Assembly: GCA_963803025.1 (NCBI GenBank)
Contig: CAWDKZ010000020.1
Span: 62,001-126,000, forward strand
Length of the DNA stretch: 64,000 bases
Source: Bog-793 sp963803025
GTDB lineage: Bacteria > Actinomycetota > Acidimicrobiia > Acidimicrobiales > Bog-793
Reading direction: 5' to 3'
Part shown: piece after piece, positions 9,383 through 26,151 of the stretch
Numbering within the stretch: position 1 is the stretch's first letter
Layout: each line of letters starts with the position of its first letter
Notes under the pieces: model-generated
Databases searched by the model: none
Seen by the model: only the letters and a program-made list of their open reading frames with translations
Told to the model about the DNA's origin: nothing
Made by a program: the position numbers and the translations under genes

Positions 9383-9473
9383 CTCCGTTCCGGCGACGGA
9401 CGGGCGGTTGAGGCCCTAGGGTGTGCGGCGCAGCGTCGGCGGCGGCACCGGCAGGCGGGACGAGGAGCGTTCG

Positions 9474-9638
9474 GTGGCGAAGAACGAGAAGCGGATCAAG
9501 GTCACCCTCGAGTGCGAGGTGTGCAAGCGCCGTAACTACATCACGACGAAGAACAAGCAGAACGACCGCGAACGCATCGAGATGCGCAAGTACTGCCGCT
9601 TCGACAAGCAGCACACGCTGCACAAAGAAACCCGATAG
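9474..9638 (+). CDS. rpmG: 50S ribosomal protein L33 (bL33), incomplete zinc motif
   Basis: A 54-residue large-subunit protein near the E site. GTG 9474 is supported by GAGGAG just upstream; TAGGGT (9417-9422) may be its -10. The body has VTLECEVCKRRNY, NKQNDRERIEMRKYC and KQHTLHKETR. The first CxxC knuckle is intact (Cys13, Cys16), but the second reads YCRFD where zinc forms have CxxC, so one ligand is missing. It is therefore intermediate between the zinc-binding and zinc-free paralogue types. Location before tRNA-Trp and secE is the usual actinobacterial order. Confidence 0.95.
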   Translation: MAKNEKRIKVTLECEVCKRRNYITTKNKQNDRERIEMRKYCRFDKQHTLHKETR

Positions 9639-9819
9639 CGCGGCGTCCCGCGCGGGTGCGTCTGGGCGAGCGGCCCGGGCGGAAGGGTGTCGGCCGGGCA
9701 GGGCCGCGCCGGGTCGGCGCTGCCCGGCGACGGAAGTGCGGGTACGGCCCGGTGCTAACGTCATACGGCCCAAGGCGGTGCGGCACGTGCGCGCGGTGGT
9801 CGACGTGCGCGCTGCCCCT

Positions 9820-9892
9820 AGGGCAGTAGCTCAACTGGCAGAGCACCGGTCTCCAAAACCGGCGGTTGGGGGTTCGAGTCCCTCCTGCCCTG
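9820..9892 (+). tRNA. tRNA-Trp(CCA)
   Basis: Acceptor AGGGCAG/CTGCCCT, D-arm AGCTCAACTGGCAGAGC, anticodon loop CTCCAAA with CCA, T-arm GGGTTCGAGTCCC, discriminator G. No CCA tail is encoded. It lies just upstream of secE, a conserved bacterial arrangement; TAACGT (9756-9761) is a possible -10 for the tRNA-secE-nusG transcript. Confidence 0.95.
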
Positions 9893-9920
9893 CTCACCCG
9901 CCCGACACGAGGACGACGAC

Positions 9921-10235
9921 GTGAACAGAGAGACGAGGCGGCTCCTCCAGCGACAGGGACAGCTCGGAGTCGATGGGACGCCGTCGGTGCGGCGCGCCCC
10001 GCCGGTGCCGGCGTCGCGCCGGGCGGCGGAGCGGGAGCGGGTCGGCATCGTTCAGCGGATCGGCACGTACCTGAGAGAGGTCCGCTCCGAGCTGGCGAAG
10101 GTCCTCTGGCCGCGACGGGAAGAGGTCGTGACCTACTCGGCCGTCGTTCTGTCGACGCTCGTGCTGATCGCGTTGTTGATCTTCGGACTGAACTACGTGT
10201 TCGCCCGGGGTGTGGTCTTCCTCTTCCACCGGTGA
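9921..10235 (+). CDS. secE: Preprotein translocase subunit SecE
   Basis: Essential small subunit of the SecYEG channel that clamps SecY. The protein has 104 residues. After an Arg-rich N-terminus of about 45 residues comes the conserved amphipathic helix YLREVRSELAKVLWPRREE (residues about 50-70), then a single membrane segment. This is the one-helix form common outside enterobacteria. The GTG start has GAGGA a few bases upstream. It follows tRNA-Trp by 28 nt and precedes nusG. Confidence 0.95.
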   Translation: MNRETRRLLQRQGQLGVDGTPSVRRAPPVPASRRAAERERVGIVQRIGTYLREVRSELAKVLWPRREEVVTYSAVVLSTLVLIALLIFGLNYVFARGVVFLFHR

Positions 10236-10348
10236 GGGACCGGCGGACGCGGTTCGCCGCCGGCAACGGCGGGAGCGACCTGGTCCTCGCGATCGGTTAC
10301 AACTGGATGGCGAGGCTCGGGTGCAGGTGAGGCGAGCGACAGGCGACG

Positions 10349-11150
10349 ATGACGATGACGACCGACGCAAACGACGAGGACATGGTTGTTGACGCGGCCG
10401 GGAGGAGCGCCGCCGACCCGGCCGCGCCCAACGACGCGCCCGCGGTCGACACGGCGCCGGAGGGGTCGACCGGAGGCGAAACGGTCAAGGACGGGGCGGC
10501 CGGCGGCGACACGGCGCCAGCCGTGCCGGCGGACGCCGCCGGAATCGACGCCGAGGACGACCTCGACGAGCTCGTCGAGGTCGAACCGCCACGTCCCCCG
10601 AGCCCGTTCGACCGTCCCGGTGAGTGGTTCGTCGTCCACACCTACGCCGGCTACGAGAACAAGGTGAAGTCGAACCTCGAGAGCCGGATCGCGTCGATGA
10701 ACATGGAGGAGCGCATCTACGAAGTCGTCATCCCGATGGAAGAGGTCGTCGAGTTCAAGGGCGGCAAGAAGGTCAACGTCCAGCGGAAGGTCTTCCCGGG
10801 CTACCTGTTGTGCCGGTGCGAGCTCGACGACGACTCCTGGTCGGTGATCCGACAGACCCCCGGGGTGACGAGTTTTGTTGGCCCCGGCACGAAGCCGACG
10901 CCGCTGTCGCGGTCTGAGGTCGAGGGCATTCTCCAGGTCCGGGAGGAGGGCACCGAGAGCCCGCGCGCGGCGACCCCGCCTGGAGCACGAGGTCGGCGAG
11001 ACGGTGCGGGTGAAGGAGGGGCCGTTCGCCGACTTCACCGGCGAGGTCGCCGAGATCAACGAGGACCAGCTGAAGCTGAAGGTCCTCGTCAACATCTTCG
11101 GGCGGGAGACGCCCGTCGAGCTGGAATTCAGCCAAGTCGCGAAGCTCTAG
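10349..11150 (+). pseudogene. nusG: NusG transcription factor, frameshifted as read
   Basis: NusG binds RNA polymerase and links it to Rho or to ribosomal protein uS10. The N-terminal frame (ATG 10349) has an acidic Ala/Asp-rich extension of about 90 residues, then the NGN domain starting GEWFVVHTYAGYENKVKSNL and including KVFPGYLLCRC and TPGVTSFVG. The KOW domain (GETVRVKEGPFADFTGEV to FGRETPVELEFSQVAKL) is in the next frame, ending at 11150. Dropping one base in the GC-rich linker (about 10930-10975, e.g. in CGCGCGCGG) gives one 266-residue protein. Since nusG is normally essential and both domains are well conserved, a sequence error is the simplest reading. Confidence 0.85.
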
Positions 11151-11177
11151 GTTCGCAGCGAGAGGAAAGGGCGTTCC

Positions 11178-11606
11178 ATGGCCCGCAGGCGCGTCACCGC
11201 CGTCGTCAAGATCCAGCTCCCCGCGGGGGCGGCGACGCCCGCGCCCCCGGTCGGGACGGCACTCGGACCCCATGGCGTCCAGACGATGGAGTTCTGCAAG
11301 CAGTACAACGCGGCGACCGAGTCGAAGCGGGGCACGATCATCCCCGTCGAGATCACGATCTACGAGGACCGCACGTTCAGCTTCATCCTGAAGACGCCGC
11401 CGACGACGGTGCTGCTGCGCGAGGCGGCCGGGCTCGAGAAGGGGACCGGGCTCGCCGGCCGGGAGCAGGTCGGGACGATCACGGAGGAGCAGCTCGCCGC
11501 GATCGCGCAGACCAAGCTGCCCGATCTCAACGCGAACGACCTCGAGGCGGCGAAGCGGCAGGTCGAGGGCACGGCGCGGTCGATGGGCATCGCCGTCTCG
11601 CGTTGA
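11178..11606 (+). CDS. rplK: 50S ribosomal protein L11 (uL11)
   Basis: A 142-residue protein that binds the GTPase-associated region of 23S rRNA with L10 and is the site of thiostrepton action. The N-terminal domain has the Pro-rich PAPPVGTALGPHGVQTMEFC; the rRNA-binding C-terminal domain carries FILKTPPTTVLL, a Gly-rich loop and DLNANDLEAAKRQVEGTARS. ATG 11178 follows AGAGGAAAGG. Usual length. It is the first gene of the L11-L1 pair, 27 nt after the nusG KOW end. Confidence 0.97.
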   Translation: MARRRVTAVVKIQLPAGAATPAPPVGTALGPHGVQTMEFCKQYNAATESKRGTIIPVEITIYEDRTFSFILKTPPTTVLLREAAGLEKGTGLAGREQVGTITEEQLAAIAQTKLPDLNANDLEAAKRQVEGTARSMGIAVSR

Positions 11607-11644
11607 GCGGGCGCGCACGGTAAGGACGAGAGAGGGCGGACGCG

Positions 11645-12370
11645 ATGGCGAACAAGGGCAAGCGGTACCTCGATGCAGTGAAGAGGCTGAACGGCGAGCG
11701 GCTCTACACGCCTGCAGAGGCGGTCGACCTCGTGAAGAGTCTCGCGACCGCGAAGTTCGACGAGACGATCGAGCTCGCCGTGCGTCTCGGCGTCGACCCG
11801 CGCCGCGCCGAGCAGATCGTCCGTGGCTCGCTCACCCTGCCCGCGGGGACCGGTCGCCAGGTCCGGGTCGCGGTGTTCGCGGCCGGCGAGGCCGCCGCAG
11901 CCGCGAGGACTGCCGGCGCTGACTTCGTCGGAGCCGATGACCTGATCACCCGGGTCGAGAAGGAGGGTTTCCTGGACTTCGACGTCGCGATCGCCACTCC
12001 GGATCTCATGTCGCAGGTCGGGCGGCTCGGCAGGCTGCTCGGGCCGCGCGGCCTCATGCCGAACCCGAAGGCCGGGACGGTGACGACCGACGTCGCCGCG
12101 GCGGTCGCCGAGTTCCGCTCCGGCCGCGTCGAGTACCGGACCGACCGGACCGGGAACGTCAGCCTCCGCGTCGGCAAGGCCTCGTTCGGACGGACCCAGC
12201 TACTCGAGAACGTCCGGGCGGTGCTCGACGAACTACAGCGAGCCAAGCCCGCGACGGCCAAGGGCAAGTACGTGCGCTCGGTGACGCTCGCGTCGACGAT
12301 GGGACCCGGGGTGCCGGTCGACCCGAGCCGGATCCGGATCACCGACGAGGACCTCGCCGCGACGGCGTAG
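11645..12370 (+). CDS. rplA: 50S ribosomal protein L1 (uL1)
   Basis: Stalk-base protein, 241 residues, that binds 23S rRNA helices at the E site and represses its own operon in other bacteria. Visible family blocks are KRYLDAVKRL at the N-terminus, VDPRRAEQIVRGSLTLPAG, ATPDLMSQVGRLGRLLGPRG, LMPNPKAGTVT and GPGVPVDPSRI near the end. ATG 11645 has GAGAGGG about 11 nt upstream. Its stop codon lies next to a -10-like hexamer for the following L10 leader. Confidence 0.97.
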   Translation: MANKGKRYLDAVKRLNGERLYTPAEAVDLVKSLATAKFDETIELAVRLGVDPRRAEQIVRGSLTLPAGTGRQVRVAVFAAGEAAAAARTAGADFVGADDLITRVEKEGFLDFDVAIATPDLMSQVGRLGRLLGPRGLMPNPKAGTVTTDVAAAVAEFRSGRVEYRTDRTGNVSLRVGKASFGRTQLLENVRAVLDELQRAKPATAKGKYVRSVTLASTMGPGVPVDPSRIRITDEDLAATA

Positions 12371-12562
12371 TGCGGCCCGCGCCGGGCCGTGTAACCTGTC
12401 TGCCGACAAGCGGGCGTGAGCCCGCATGGGCCTGAGACATCCGGTGCGCCGTAGAGCGCATAAGGGGCGAGAGCCCGCCTGACGAGGCAAGCACGACCAC
12501 GGCTTCCTCGTCTCGCCGCTCGGCGTCACGCCGGGCGATCGGCTTTTCCGGAGGGAGCGATC
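12371..12562 (+). promoter_or_regulatory. Ribosomal protein L10 leader before rplJ-rplL
   Basis: 192-nt structured leader. TAACCT (12392-12397) is a plausible -10. Next comes the hairpin GCGGGC/GCCCGC (12410-12425), a purine-rich core with CCTGAGACAT, and a 7-bp pair GACGAGG (12481-12487)/CCTCGTC (12506-12512). Finally three mutually exclusive arms CGCCG (12514), CGGCG (12521) and CGCCG (12529) precede CTTTT at about 12542. This matches the expected L10 leader, where L10-(L12)4 binding controls rplJL expression. A switch between alternative hairpins is my inference from the complementary arms. Confidence 0.7.
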
Positions 12563-13267
12563 GTGGAGACCGAAGTGCGCACGCCCCGGCCGGAGAAGGT
12601 CGCGGTCGTCGACGACGTGAAGAGTCGTCTGGGTGCCGCCAGCGCGACCTTCGTCACCGAGTACCGGGGCTTGTCCGTCGCCCAGATCCAGGTCCTGCGG
12701 CGGGCGCTGGCTGCCGCCGGGGGTGAGTACAAGGTCTACAAGAACACGCTGGTCCGCCGGGCCGCGCGCGCAAGCGGGCTCGAATCGCTCGACGACCTGC
12801 TCAAAGGCCCGACCGGCCTCGCCTTCGTCACCGGTGACGTTTCCGTGGTCGCCAAGGCGTTGAAGGACTTCACCAGGACGCAGCCGAAGCTCGTCATCAA
12901 GGGCGCGCTCATCGGGAACGGGCTGTTCGACGCGGCCCAGACCTCGGCCCTCGCCGACCTGCCGTCGCGCGACGTCCTGCTCGCCCAGATCGCCGGTGCG
13001 CTCGCGGCGCCGATGCAAGCCTTCGCCAGTCTGTTGACGGCGTTACCGCGCAAGTTCGCTTACGGGCTGTCGGCGCTCATCGAACGCCGCGGCGGCGTCG
13101 GCGGGACGAGCGAACCGGTCCTGGACGCTGACCCGGGCGAGGAAGATGTCGGCGGCGAGCCGGTCGCGCTCGCGGGCGGGGTCAGCGAGACGGAGGTCGC
13201 GCCGGTCGGGGCGCAACCCGCCGGCCAGCCCGCCGCGGCCGACGGTTCCGGCGTCAGCGGCGGTTGA
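12563..13267 (+). CDS. rplJ: 50S ribosomal protein L10 (uL10), extended tail
   Basis: Scaffold of the L7/L12 stalk and translational repressor of its own mRNA. The core, about residues 1-175, contains EKVAVVDDVKSRL, VTEYRGLSVAQIQVLRRAL, EYKVYKNTLVRRAA and GALIGNGLFDAA, and ends with a helix that would bind L12 dimers. The protein has 234 residues, about 55 more than usual; the extra part is a Gly/Ala/Glu-rich low-complexity tail. The GTG start has GGAGGGAG just upstream. Confidence 0.96.
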   Translation: METEVRTPRPEKVAVVDDVKSRLGAASATFVTEYRGLSVAQIQVLRRALAAAGGEYKVYKNTLVRRAARASGLESLDDLLKGPTGLAFVTGDVSVVAKALKDFTRTQPKLVIKGALIGNGLFDAAQTSALADLPSRDVLLAQIAGALAAPMQAFASLLTALPRKFAYGLSALIERRGGVGGTSEPVLDADPGEEDVGGEPVALAGGVSETEVAPVGAQPAGQPAAADGSGVSGG

Positions 13268-13314
13268 CACCGGTCCTACCAGGTCACCTAGATCGAACGA
13301 AGAAGGGAACCACG

Positions 13315-13701
13315 ATGGCGACGAAACAGAGCATCCTCGACGAGATCGCGAAGATGACGGTCCTCGAGCTTGCCGATCTGCTGAAGGAGTTCGAAGAGCG
13401 GTTCGGCGTGAGCGCGGCGGCGCCGGTCGCCGTGGCGGCGCCCGCGGTCGGGGGCGCCGCGGCCGCCGGCGAGGCCGAAGTCGAGGAACAGGACGAGTTC
13501 GATGTCATCCTCGCGGCCGCTGGTGAGAAGAAGATCCAGGTCATCAAGGAGGTGCGCTCCCTGACGAGCCTCGGCCTGAAAGAGGCGAAGGACCTGGTCG
13601 ACGCCGCGCCCAAACCGGTCCTGGAGAAGGCCTCGAAGGAGGATGCCGAGAAGGCAAAAGCGCAGCTCGAGGCGGCTGGCGCGACGGTCCAGCTCAAGTA
13701 A
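13315..13701 (+). CDS. rplL: 50S ribosomal protein L7/L12 (bL12)
   Basis: Multi-copy acidic stalk protein that recruits GTPase translation factors. Its 128 residues comprise an N-terminal dimerisation domain (LDEIAKMTVLELADLLKEFE), a flexible Ala/Gly hinge at residues 37-55, and a globular C-terminal domain with KKIQVIKEVRSLTSLGLKEA and DLVDAAPKPVLE. The factor-contacting helix is intact. ATG 13315 follows GAAGGGA; in-frame codons upstream are outside the family. Confidence 0.97.
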   Translation: MATKQSILDEIAKMTVLELADLLKEFEERFGVSAAAPVAVAAPAVGGAAAAGEAEVEEQDEFDVILAAAGEKKIQVIKEVRSLTSLGLKEAKDLVDAAPKPVLEKASKEDAEKAKAQLEAAGATVQLK

Positions 13702-13754
13702 GGGCTGGTGGGGGGCCGGAGGCACCGCCGCCGGTCGTCCGAGGCGGGGACGCC

Positions 13755-13783
13755 TTGACCTCGTCCCTCGCGTCCCGTACCCT
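13755..13783 (+). promoter_or_regulatory. rpoBC promoter P1
   Basis: TTGACC (13755-13760), 17-nt spacer, TACCCT (13778-13783). It lies in the 251-nt gap between rplL and rpoB and would let rpoBC be transcribed separately from the stalk genes. Confidence 0.5.
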
Positions 13784-13807
13784 GCCGCGTGGACACGCGC
13801 GTTCGCG

Positions 13808-13837
13808 TTGTCCTTCTTGTTCGCGCGCGCCTATGCT
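13808..13837 (+). promoter_or_regulatory. rpoBC promoter P2
   Basis: TTGTCC (13808-13813), 18-nt spacer, TATGCT (13832-13837), about 54 nt downstream of the first promoter and 115 nt before the rpoB start. The tandem arrangement is consistent with growth-rate tuning of polymerase genes. Confidence 0.5.
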
Positions 13838-13952
13838 GTGTGCTGTCGTGCTCGTTCGTCGCGCTCCAGATCCAGCCGTTCGGTGACGCGCGCCCCCGGC
13901 GCAGTCCCCCGGTCGATTGCAAGCTTGACCCGCTCTCGCGAGGAGTAAGCCG

Positions 13953-21587
<7,635 letters not shown>

Positions 21588-21645
21588 GCGACCACCCGGC
21601 GACGACCACGGCGACGCGGACGGCATCGAGCAGGTCTTTTGCGCG

Positions 21646-21674
21646 TTGCACGTCGTGACGTGCGCCTCTAGTAT
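21646..21674 (+). promoter_or_regulatory. Promoter for rpsL-rpsG-fusA(-tuf)
   Basis: TTGCAC (21646-21651), 17-nt spacer, TAGTAT (21669-21674), a good sigma-A-type match within the 158-nt rpoC-rpsL gap. The leader contains a hairpin TGGGCGC/GCGCCCA (21692-21707) before the ribosome-binding site GAGAGGAAG, which may affect rpsL translation. Confidence 0.6.
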
Positions 21675-21745
21675 TCACCTGCCGTCTGGACTGGGCGCTC
21701 GCGCCCATTCGGCGGTTTATCCGCGCAACATCTGAGAGGAAGCGC

Positions 21746-22117
21746 GTGCCCACAATCGCCCAGCTCGTGCGGAGCGGACGGGAATCGAAGCGGTCGAAGA
21801 CCAAGACGCCCGCCCTGAAGGGCGCGCCCCAGCGCCGTGGCGTCTGCACGCGCGTCTACACGACGACGCCGAAGAAGCCGAACTCGGCCCTGCGCAAGGT
21901 CGCTCGCGTGCGGCTGACGAGCGGCGTCGAGGTTACGGCGTACATCCCCGGCGTCGGCCACAACCTCCAGGAGCACTCGATCGTGCTCGTGCGCGGCGGC
22001 CGGGTGAAGGACCTCCCCGGTGTGCGGTACAAGATCGTGCGCGGCACGCTCGACACGTCCGGCGTGCGCGACCGGGCCCAGGCCCGCAGCCGCTACGGCG
22101 CGAAGAAGGAATCCTGA
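21746..22117 (+). CDS. rpsL: 30S ribosomal protein S12 (uS12)
   Basis: Decoding-centre protein of 123 residues. It begins PTIAQLVRSGRESKRSK and carries TPKKPNSALRKVARVRL plus GGRVKDLPGVRYKIVRG. The lysines equivalent to E. coli K43 and K87 are present, so streptomycin-resistance positions are wild type. The GTG start has GAGAGGAAG upstream. The stop codon overlaps the rpsG start by one base (TGATG), implying translational coupling. Confidence 0.98.
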   Translation: MPTIAQLVRSGRESKRSKTKTPALKGAPQRRGVCTRVYTTTPKKPNSALRKVARVRLTSGVEVTAYIPGVGHNLQEHSIVLVRGGRVKDLPGVRYKIVRGTLDTSGVRDRAQARSRYGAKKES

Positions 22118-22587
22118 TGCCACGCAGTGGACCAGCCCCGCGTCGAGAGCTCCAGCCGGACCCGGTCTACCGGTCCGTGCTCGTCACGCAGCTCACGAAC
22201 CAGGTCCTCTCCCGGGGCAAGCGGAGCCTCGCGCAGCGTCTCGTCTACGACGCGCTCACCGTCGTCGCCGAGCGGACCGCGGGCGACGCGCTCGCGACGC
22301 TGAAGCGCGCCCTCGACAACACGCGCCCCGAGCTCGAGGTCCGCTCCCGGCGGGTCGGTGGCACGACCTACCAGGTGCCCGTCGAGGTGCGTCCCCGCCG
22401 GGCGACGACGCTCTCGATCCGCTGGATCGTGAGCTACGCCCGCCAGCGCAGGGAACGCACGATGGCGCTGAAACTCGCGAACGAGATCCTCGACGCCGCC
22501 AACGGCCTGGGTGCCGCGGTGAAGCGTCGCGAGGACATCCACAAGATGGCGGAATCGAACAGAGCCTTCGCCCACTATCGCTGGTAG
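22117..22587 (+). CDS. rpsG: 30S ribosomal protein S7 (uS7)
   Basis: A 156-residue head protein that nucleates assembly on the 3' domain of 16S rRNA and contacts E-site tRNA. Typical blocks are SVLVTQLTNQVLSRGKRSLA, KRALDNTRPELEVRSRRVGG, TTYQVPVEVRPRRATTLSIR and the C-terminal HKMAESNRAFAHYRW. Standard length. A 6-bp hairpin TCGGCT/AGCCGA (22589-22605) directly follows its stop codon and may tune fusA expression. Confidence 0.98.
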   Translation: MPRSGPAPRRELQPDPVYRSVLVTQLTNQVLSRGKRSLAQRLVYDALTVVAERTAGDALATLKRALDNTRPELEVRSRRVGGTTYQVPVEVRPRRATTLSIRWIVSYARQRRERTMALKLANEILDAANGLGAAVKRREDIHKMAESNRAFAHYRW

Positions 22588-22689
22588 TTCGGCTCTCGCA
22601 GCCGAGCGCCCGCCCCCGCACCGCTCCATCCCTCGCGCCCCGTACGCTGTAGGTAGCGATCGGCACGGCAACGAACAGAAGACGAATCC

Positions 22690-24786
22690 ATGGCGAACCC
22701 CGCACCCCGCACGACCCCCCTTGCCAATGTCCGCAACATCGGGATCATGGCGCACATCGACGCGGGCAAGACCACGGCGACCGAGCGAATCCTTTTCTAC
22801 ACGGGTCGCAACTACAAGATCGGTGAGGTCCACGACGGCGCCGCGACGATGGACTGGATGATCCAGGAGCAAGAGCGCGGCATCACGATCACGTCGGCGG
22901 CGACGACGGCCCACTGGCGGGACTGTGCCGTCAACATCATCGACACGCCGGGGCATGTCGACTTCACCGTCGAGGTGGAGCGTTCGCTGCGCGTCCTCGA
23001 CGGCGCCGTCGCTGTCTTCGACGCCGTGGCGGGGGTCGAGCCCCAGACGGAGACGGTCTGGCGCCAGGCGGACAAGTACAACGTCCCGCGCATCTGCTTC
23101 GTGAACAAGATGGACCGCGTCGGCGCGAACTTCGCGCGCACCGTCGAGATGATCCGGGACCGCCTCGATGCGATCCCCGCCGTCACCGAACTTCCCCTCG
23201 GCGCGGAGTCGCGTTTCTGCGGGGTCGTCGACGTCATCGCGTTGAAGGCGCTCGTCTGGGACAACTCCGGCAAGGGTGAGCAGTGGAACGAGGAGGACGT
23301 CCCGGCCGAGCTGCGCGCCGCCGCGGAGGCGGCCCGCCACGACCTCGTCGACGTCATGTCGCACTACGACGACACGGTGATGTCGAAGTACGTCCACGAC
23401 ATCGAGATCACCGCCGACGACCTGCGGCGGGCGTTGCGCGTCGGCACGATCTCCGGCCACATCGTGCCGGTGCTGTGCGGTTCGGCCTTCAAGAACAAGG
23501 GCATCCAGCCGCTGCTCGACGCCGTCGTCGACTACCTGCCGAGCCCGCTCGACGTGCCCGCGACGATCGGTCGCAGCCTGCGCGGCGACGAGGTCCTCGA
23601 GCGCCGCGCGGCGGACGACGAGAAGTTCTCGGCGCTCGCCTTCAAGATCCAGAGCGACCCGTTCGTCGGCAAGCTCACCTACCTGCGCGTCTACTCCGGC
23701 TCGCTCTCCAAGGGCTCGGCGGTGCTGAACTCGACGAAGGACAAGCGCGAACGCATCGGCCGGATCCTCGAGATGCACGCCAACCACCGCGAGGACCGGG
23801 ACTCCATCCACGCCGGCGACATCGTCGCCGTCGTGGGCCTGAAGACGACGACGACCGGCGACACGCTCTGTGACCCGGCGCATCCGATCGTGCTGGAGAC
23901 CCTGACGTTCCCCGAACCGGTCGTCCACGTCGCCGTCGAGCCGAAGACGAAGTCCGATCAGGACAAGCTCGGCAGGGCCCTCTTCGCGCTCAGCGAGGAG
24001 GACCCGACGTTCCGCGTCCGCACCGACGAGGAGACCGGCCAGACGGTGATCTCCGGCATGGGCGAGCTGCACCTCGAGGTGCTCGTCGACCGGATGCTGC
24101 GCGAGTTCAACGTCGACGCCAACGTCGGCAAGCCGCAGGTCGCCTACCGCGAGACGGTGCGCCACAAGGTGCACAAGGTCGAGGAGCGCTACGTCCGCCA
24201 GACCGGCGGACACGGCCAGTACGCCCACGTCGTCATCGACCTCGAGCCGACGGGCGCCGGCGGCGGCTACGAGTTCGTCGACAAGATCACCGGCGGGGTG
24301 ATCCCCAAGGAGTACATCCCCGCGGTCGACCACGGGATCTGGGAGGCGATGGAGTCCGGTGTGCTCGCCGGCTTCCCGGCCGTCGACCAGCGCGTGACGC
24401 TCACGTCCGGCTCGTACCACGAGGTCGACTCGTCCGAGATGGCGTTCAAAATCGCCGGCTCGCTCGCCTGGAAGAAGGCCGCCCGCAAGGCGCACGCCGT
24501 CATCCTCGAGCCGATCATGCAGGTCGAGATCGTCACCCCCGAAGAGCACATGGGCGACGTGATCGGTGACCTGTCCGCGCGCCGCGGCAAGGTCGAAGGC
24601 ATGGAGCAGCGGGGAGCCAGTCAGGTGATCCGGGCGCAGGTTCCATTGTCGGACATGTTCGGCTACGCTACCGACCTGCGTTCTCGCACCCAGGGTCGCG
24701 CGACATTCACGATGCAGTTCAACTCCTACCAGGAGGTTCCCGAGTCGATTGCCCGGGAGATCGTCGCCCGGGCGACGGGGGAGTGA
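22690..24786 (+). CDS. fusA: Elongation factor G
   Basis: Translocation GTPase of 698 residues with the usual five domains. The P-loop is AHIDAGKT (residues 21-28), switch I ends in ERGITITSAAT, G3 is DTPGHVDF and G4 is NKMDR. Domain IV, which enters the A site, includes YRETVRHKVHKVEERYVRQT and GGHGQYAHVVIDLEP. Domain V has EPIMQVEIVTPEEHMGDVIG. ATG 22690 lies 102 nt after rpsG; TACGCT in this gap could be a weak internal -10. Separated from tuf by 170 nt with no gene. Confidence 0.98.
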   Translation: MANPAPRTTPLANVRNIGIMAHIDAGKTTATERILFYTGRNYKIGEVHDGAATMDWMIQEQERGITITSAATTAHWRDCAVNIIDTPGHVDFTVEVERSLRVLDGAVAVFDAVAGVEPQTETVWRQADKYNVPRICFVNKMDRVGANFARTVEMIRDRLDAIPAVTELPLGAESRFCGVVDVIALKALVWDNSGKGEQWNEEDVPAELRAAAEAARHDLVDVMSHYDDTVMSKYVHDIEITADDLRRALRVGTISGHIVPVLCGSAFKNKGIQPLLDAVVDYLPSPLDVPATIGRSLRGDEVLERRAADDEKFSALAFKIQSDPFVGKLTYLRVYSGSLSKGSAVLNSTKDKRERIGRILEMHANHREDRDSIHAGDIVAVVGLKTTTTGDTLCDPAHPIVLETLTFPEPVVHVAVEPKTKSDQDKLGRALFALSEEDPTFRVRTDEETGQTVISGMGELHLEVLVDRMLREFNVDANVGKPQVAYRETVRHKVHKVEERYVRQTGGHGQYAHVVIDLEPTGAGGGYEFVDKITGGVIPKEYIPAVDHGIWEAMESGVLAGFPAVDQRVTLTSGSYHEVDSSEMAFKIAGSLAWKKAARKAHAVILEPIMQVEIVTPEEHMGDVIGDLSARRGKVEGMEQRGASQVIRAQVPLSDMFGYATDLRSRTQGRATFTMQFNSYQEVPESIAREIVARATGE

Positions 24787-24956
24787 GGGCCAGGAGTCCT
24801 CAGGCGATCCGGCGTCGGCCCGTCCGGTCGGCGGCGGAACGACCGAATCCCAGGGGGTGGGCAGCAAGCGGGCGGACGAGCCCGGCAGGTACAAGGCAGT
24901 GAGGGAACGGCAGGGCCGAGGGGCGCTGCCCAGAGCAGACGGAGCTGTCGGCACCA

Positions 24957-26144
<1,188 letters not shown>

Positions 26145-26151
26145 GCGAGGC

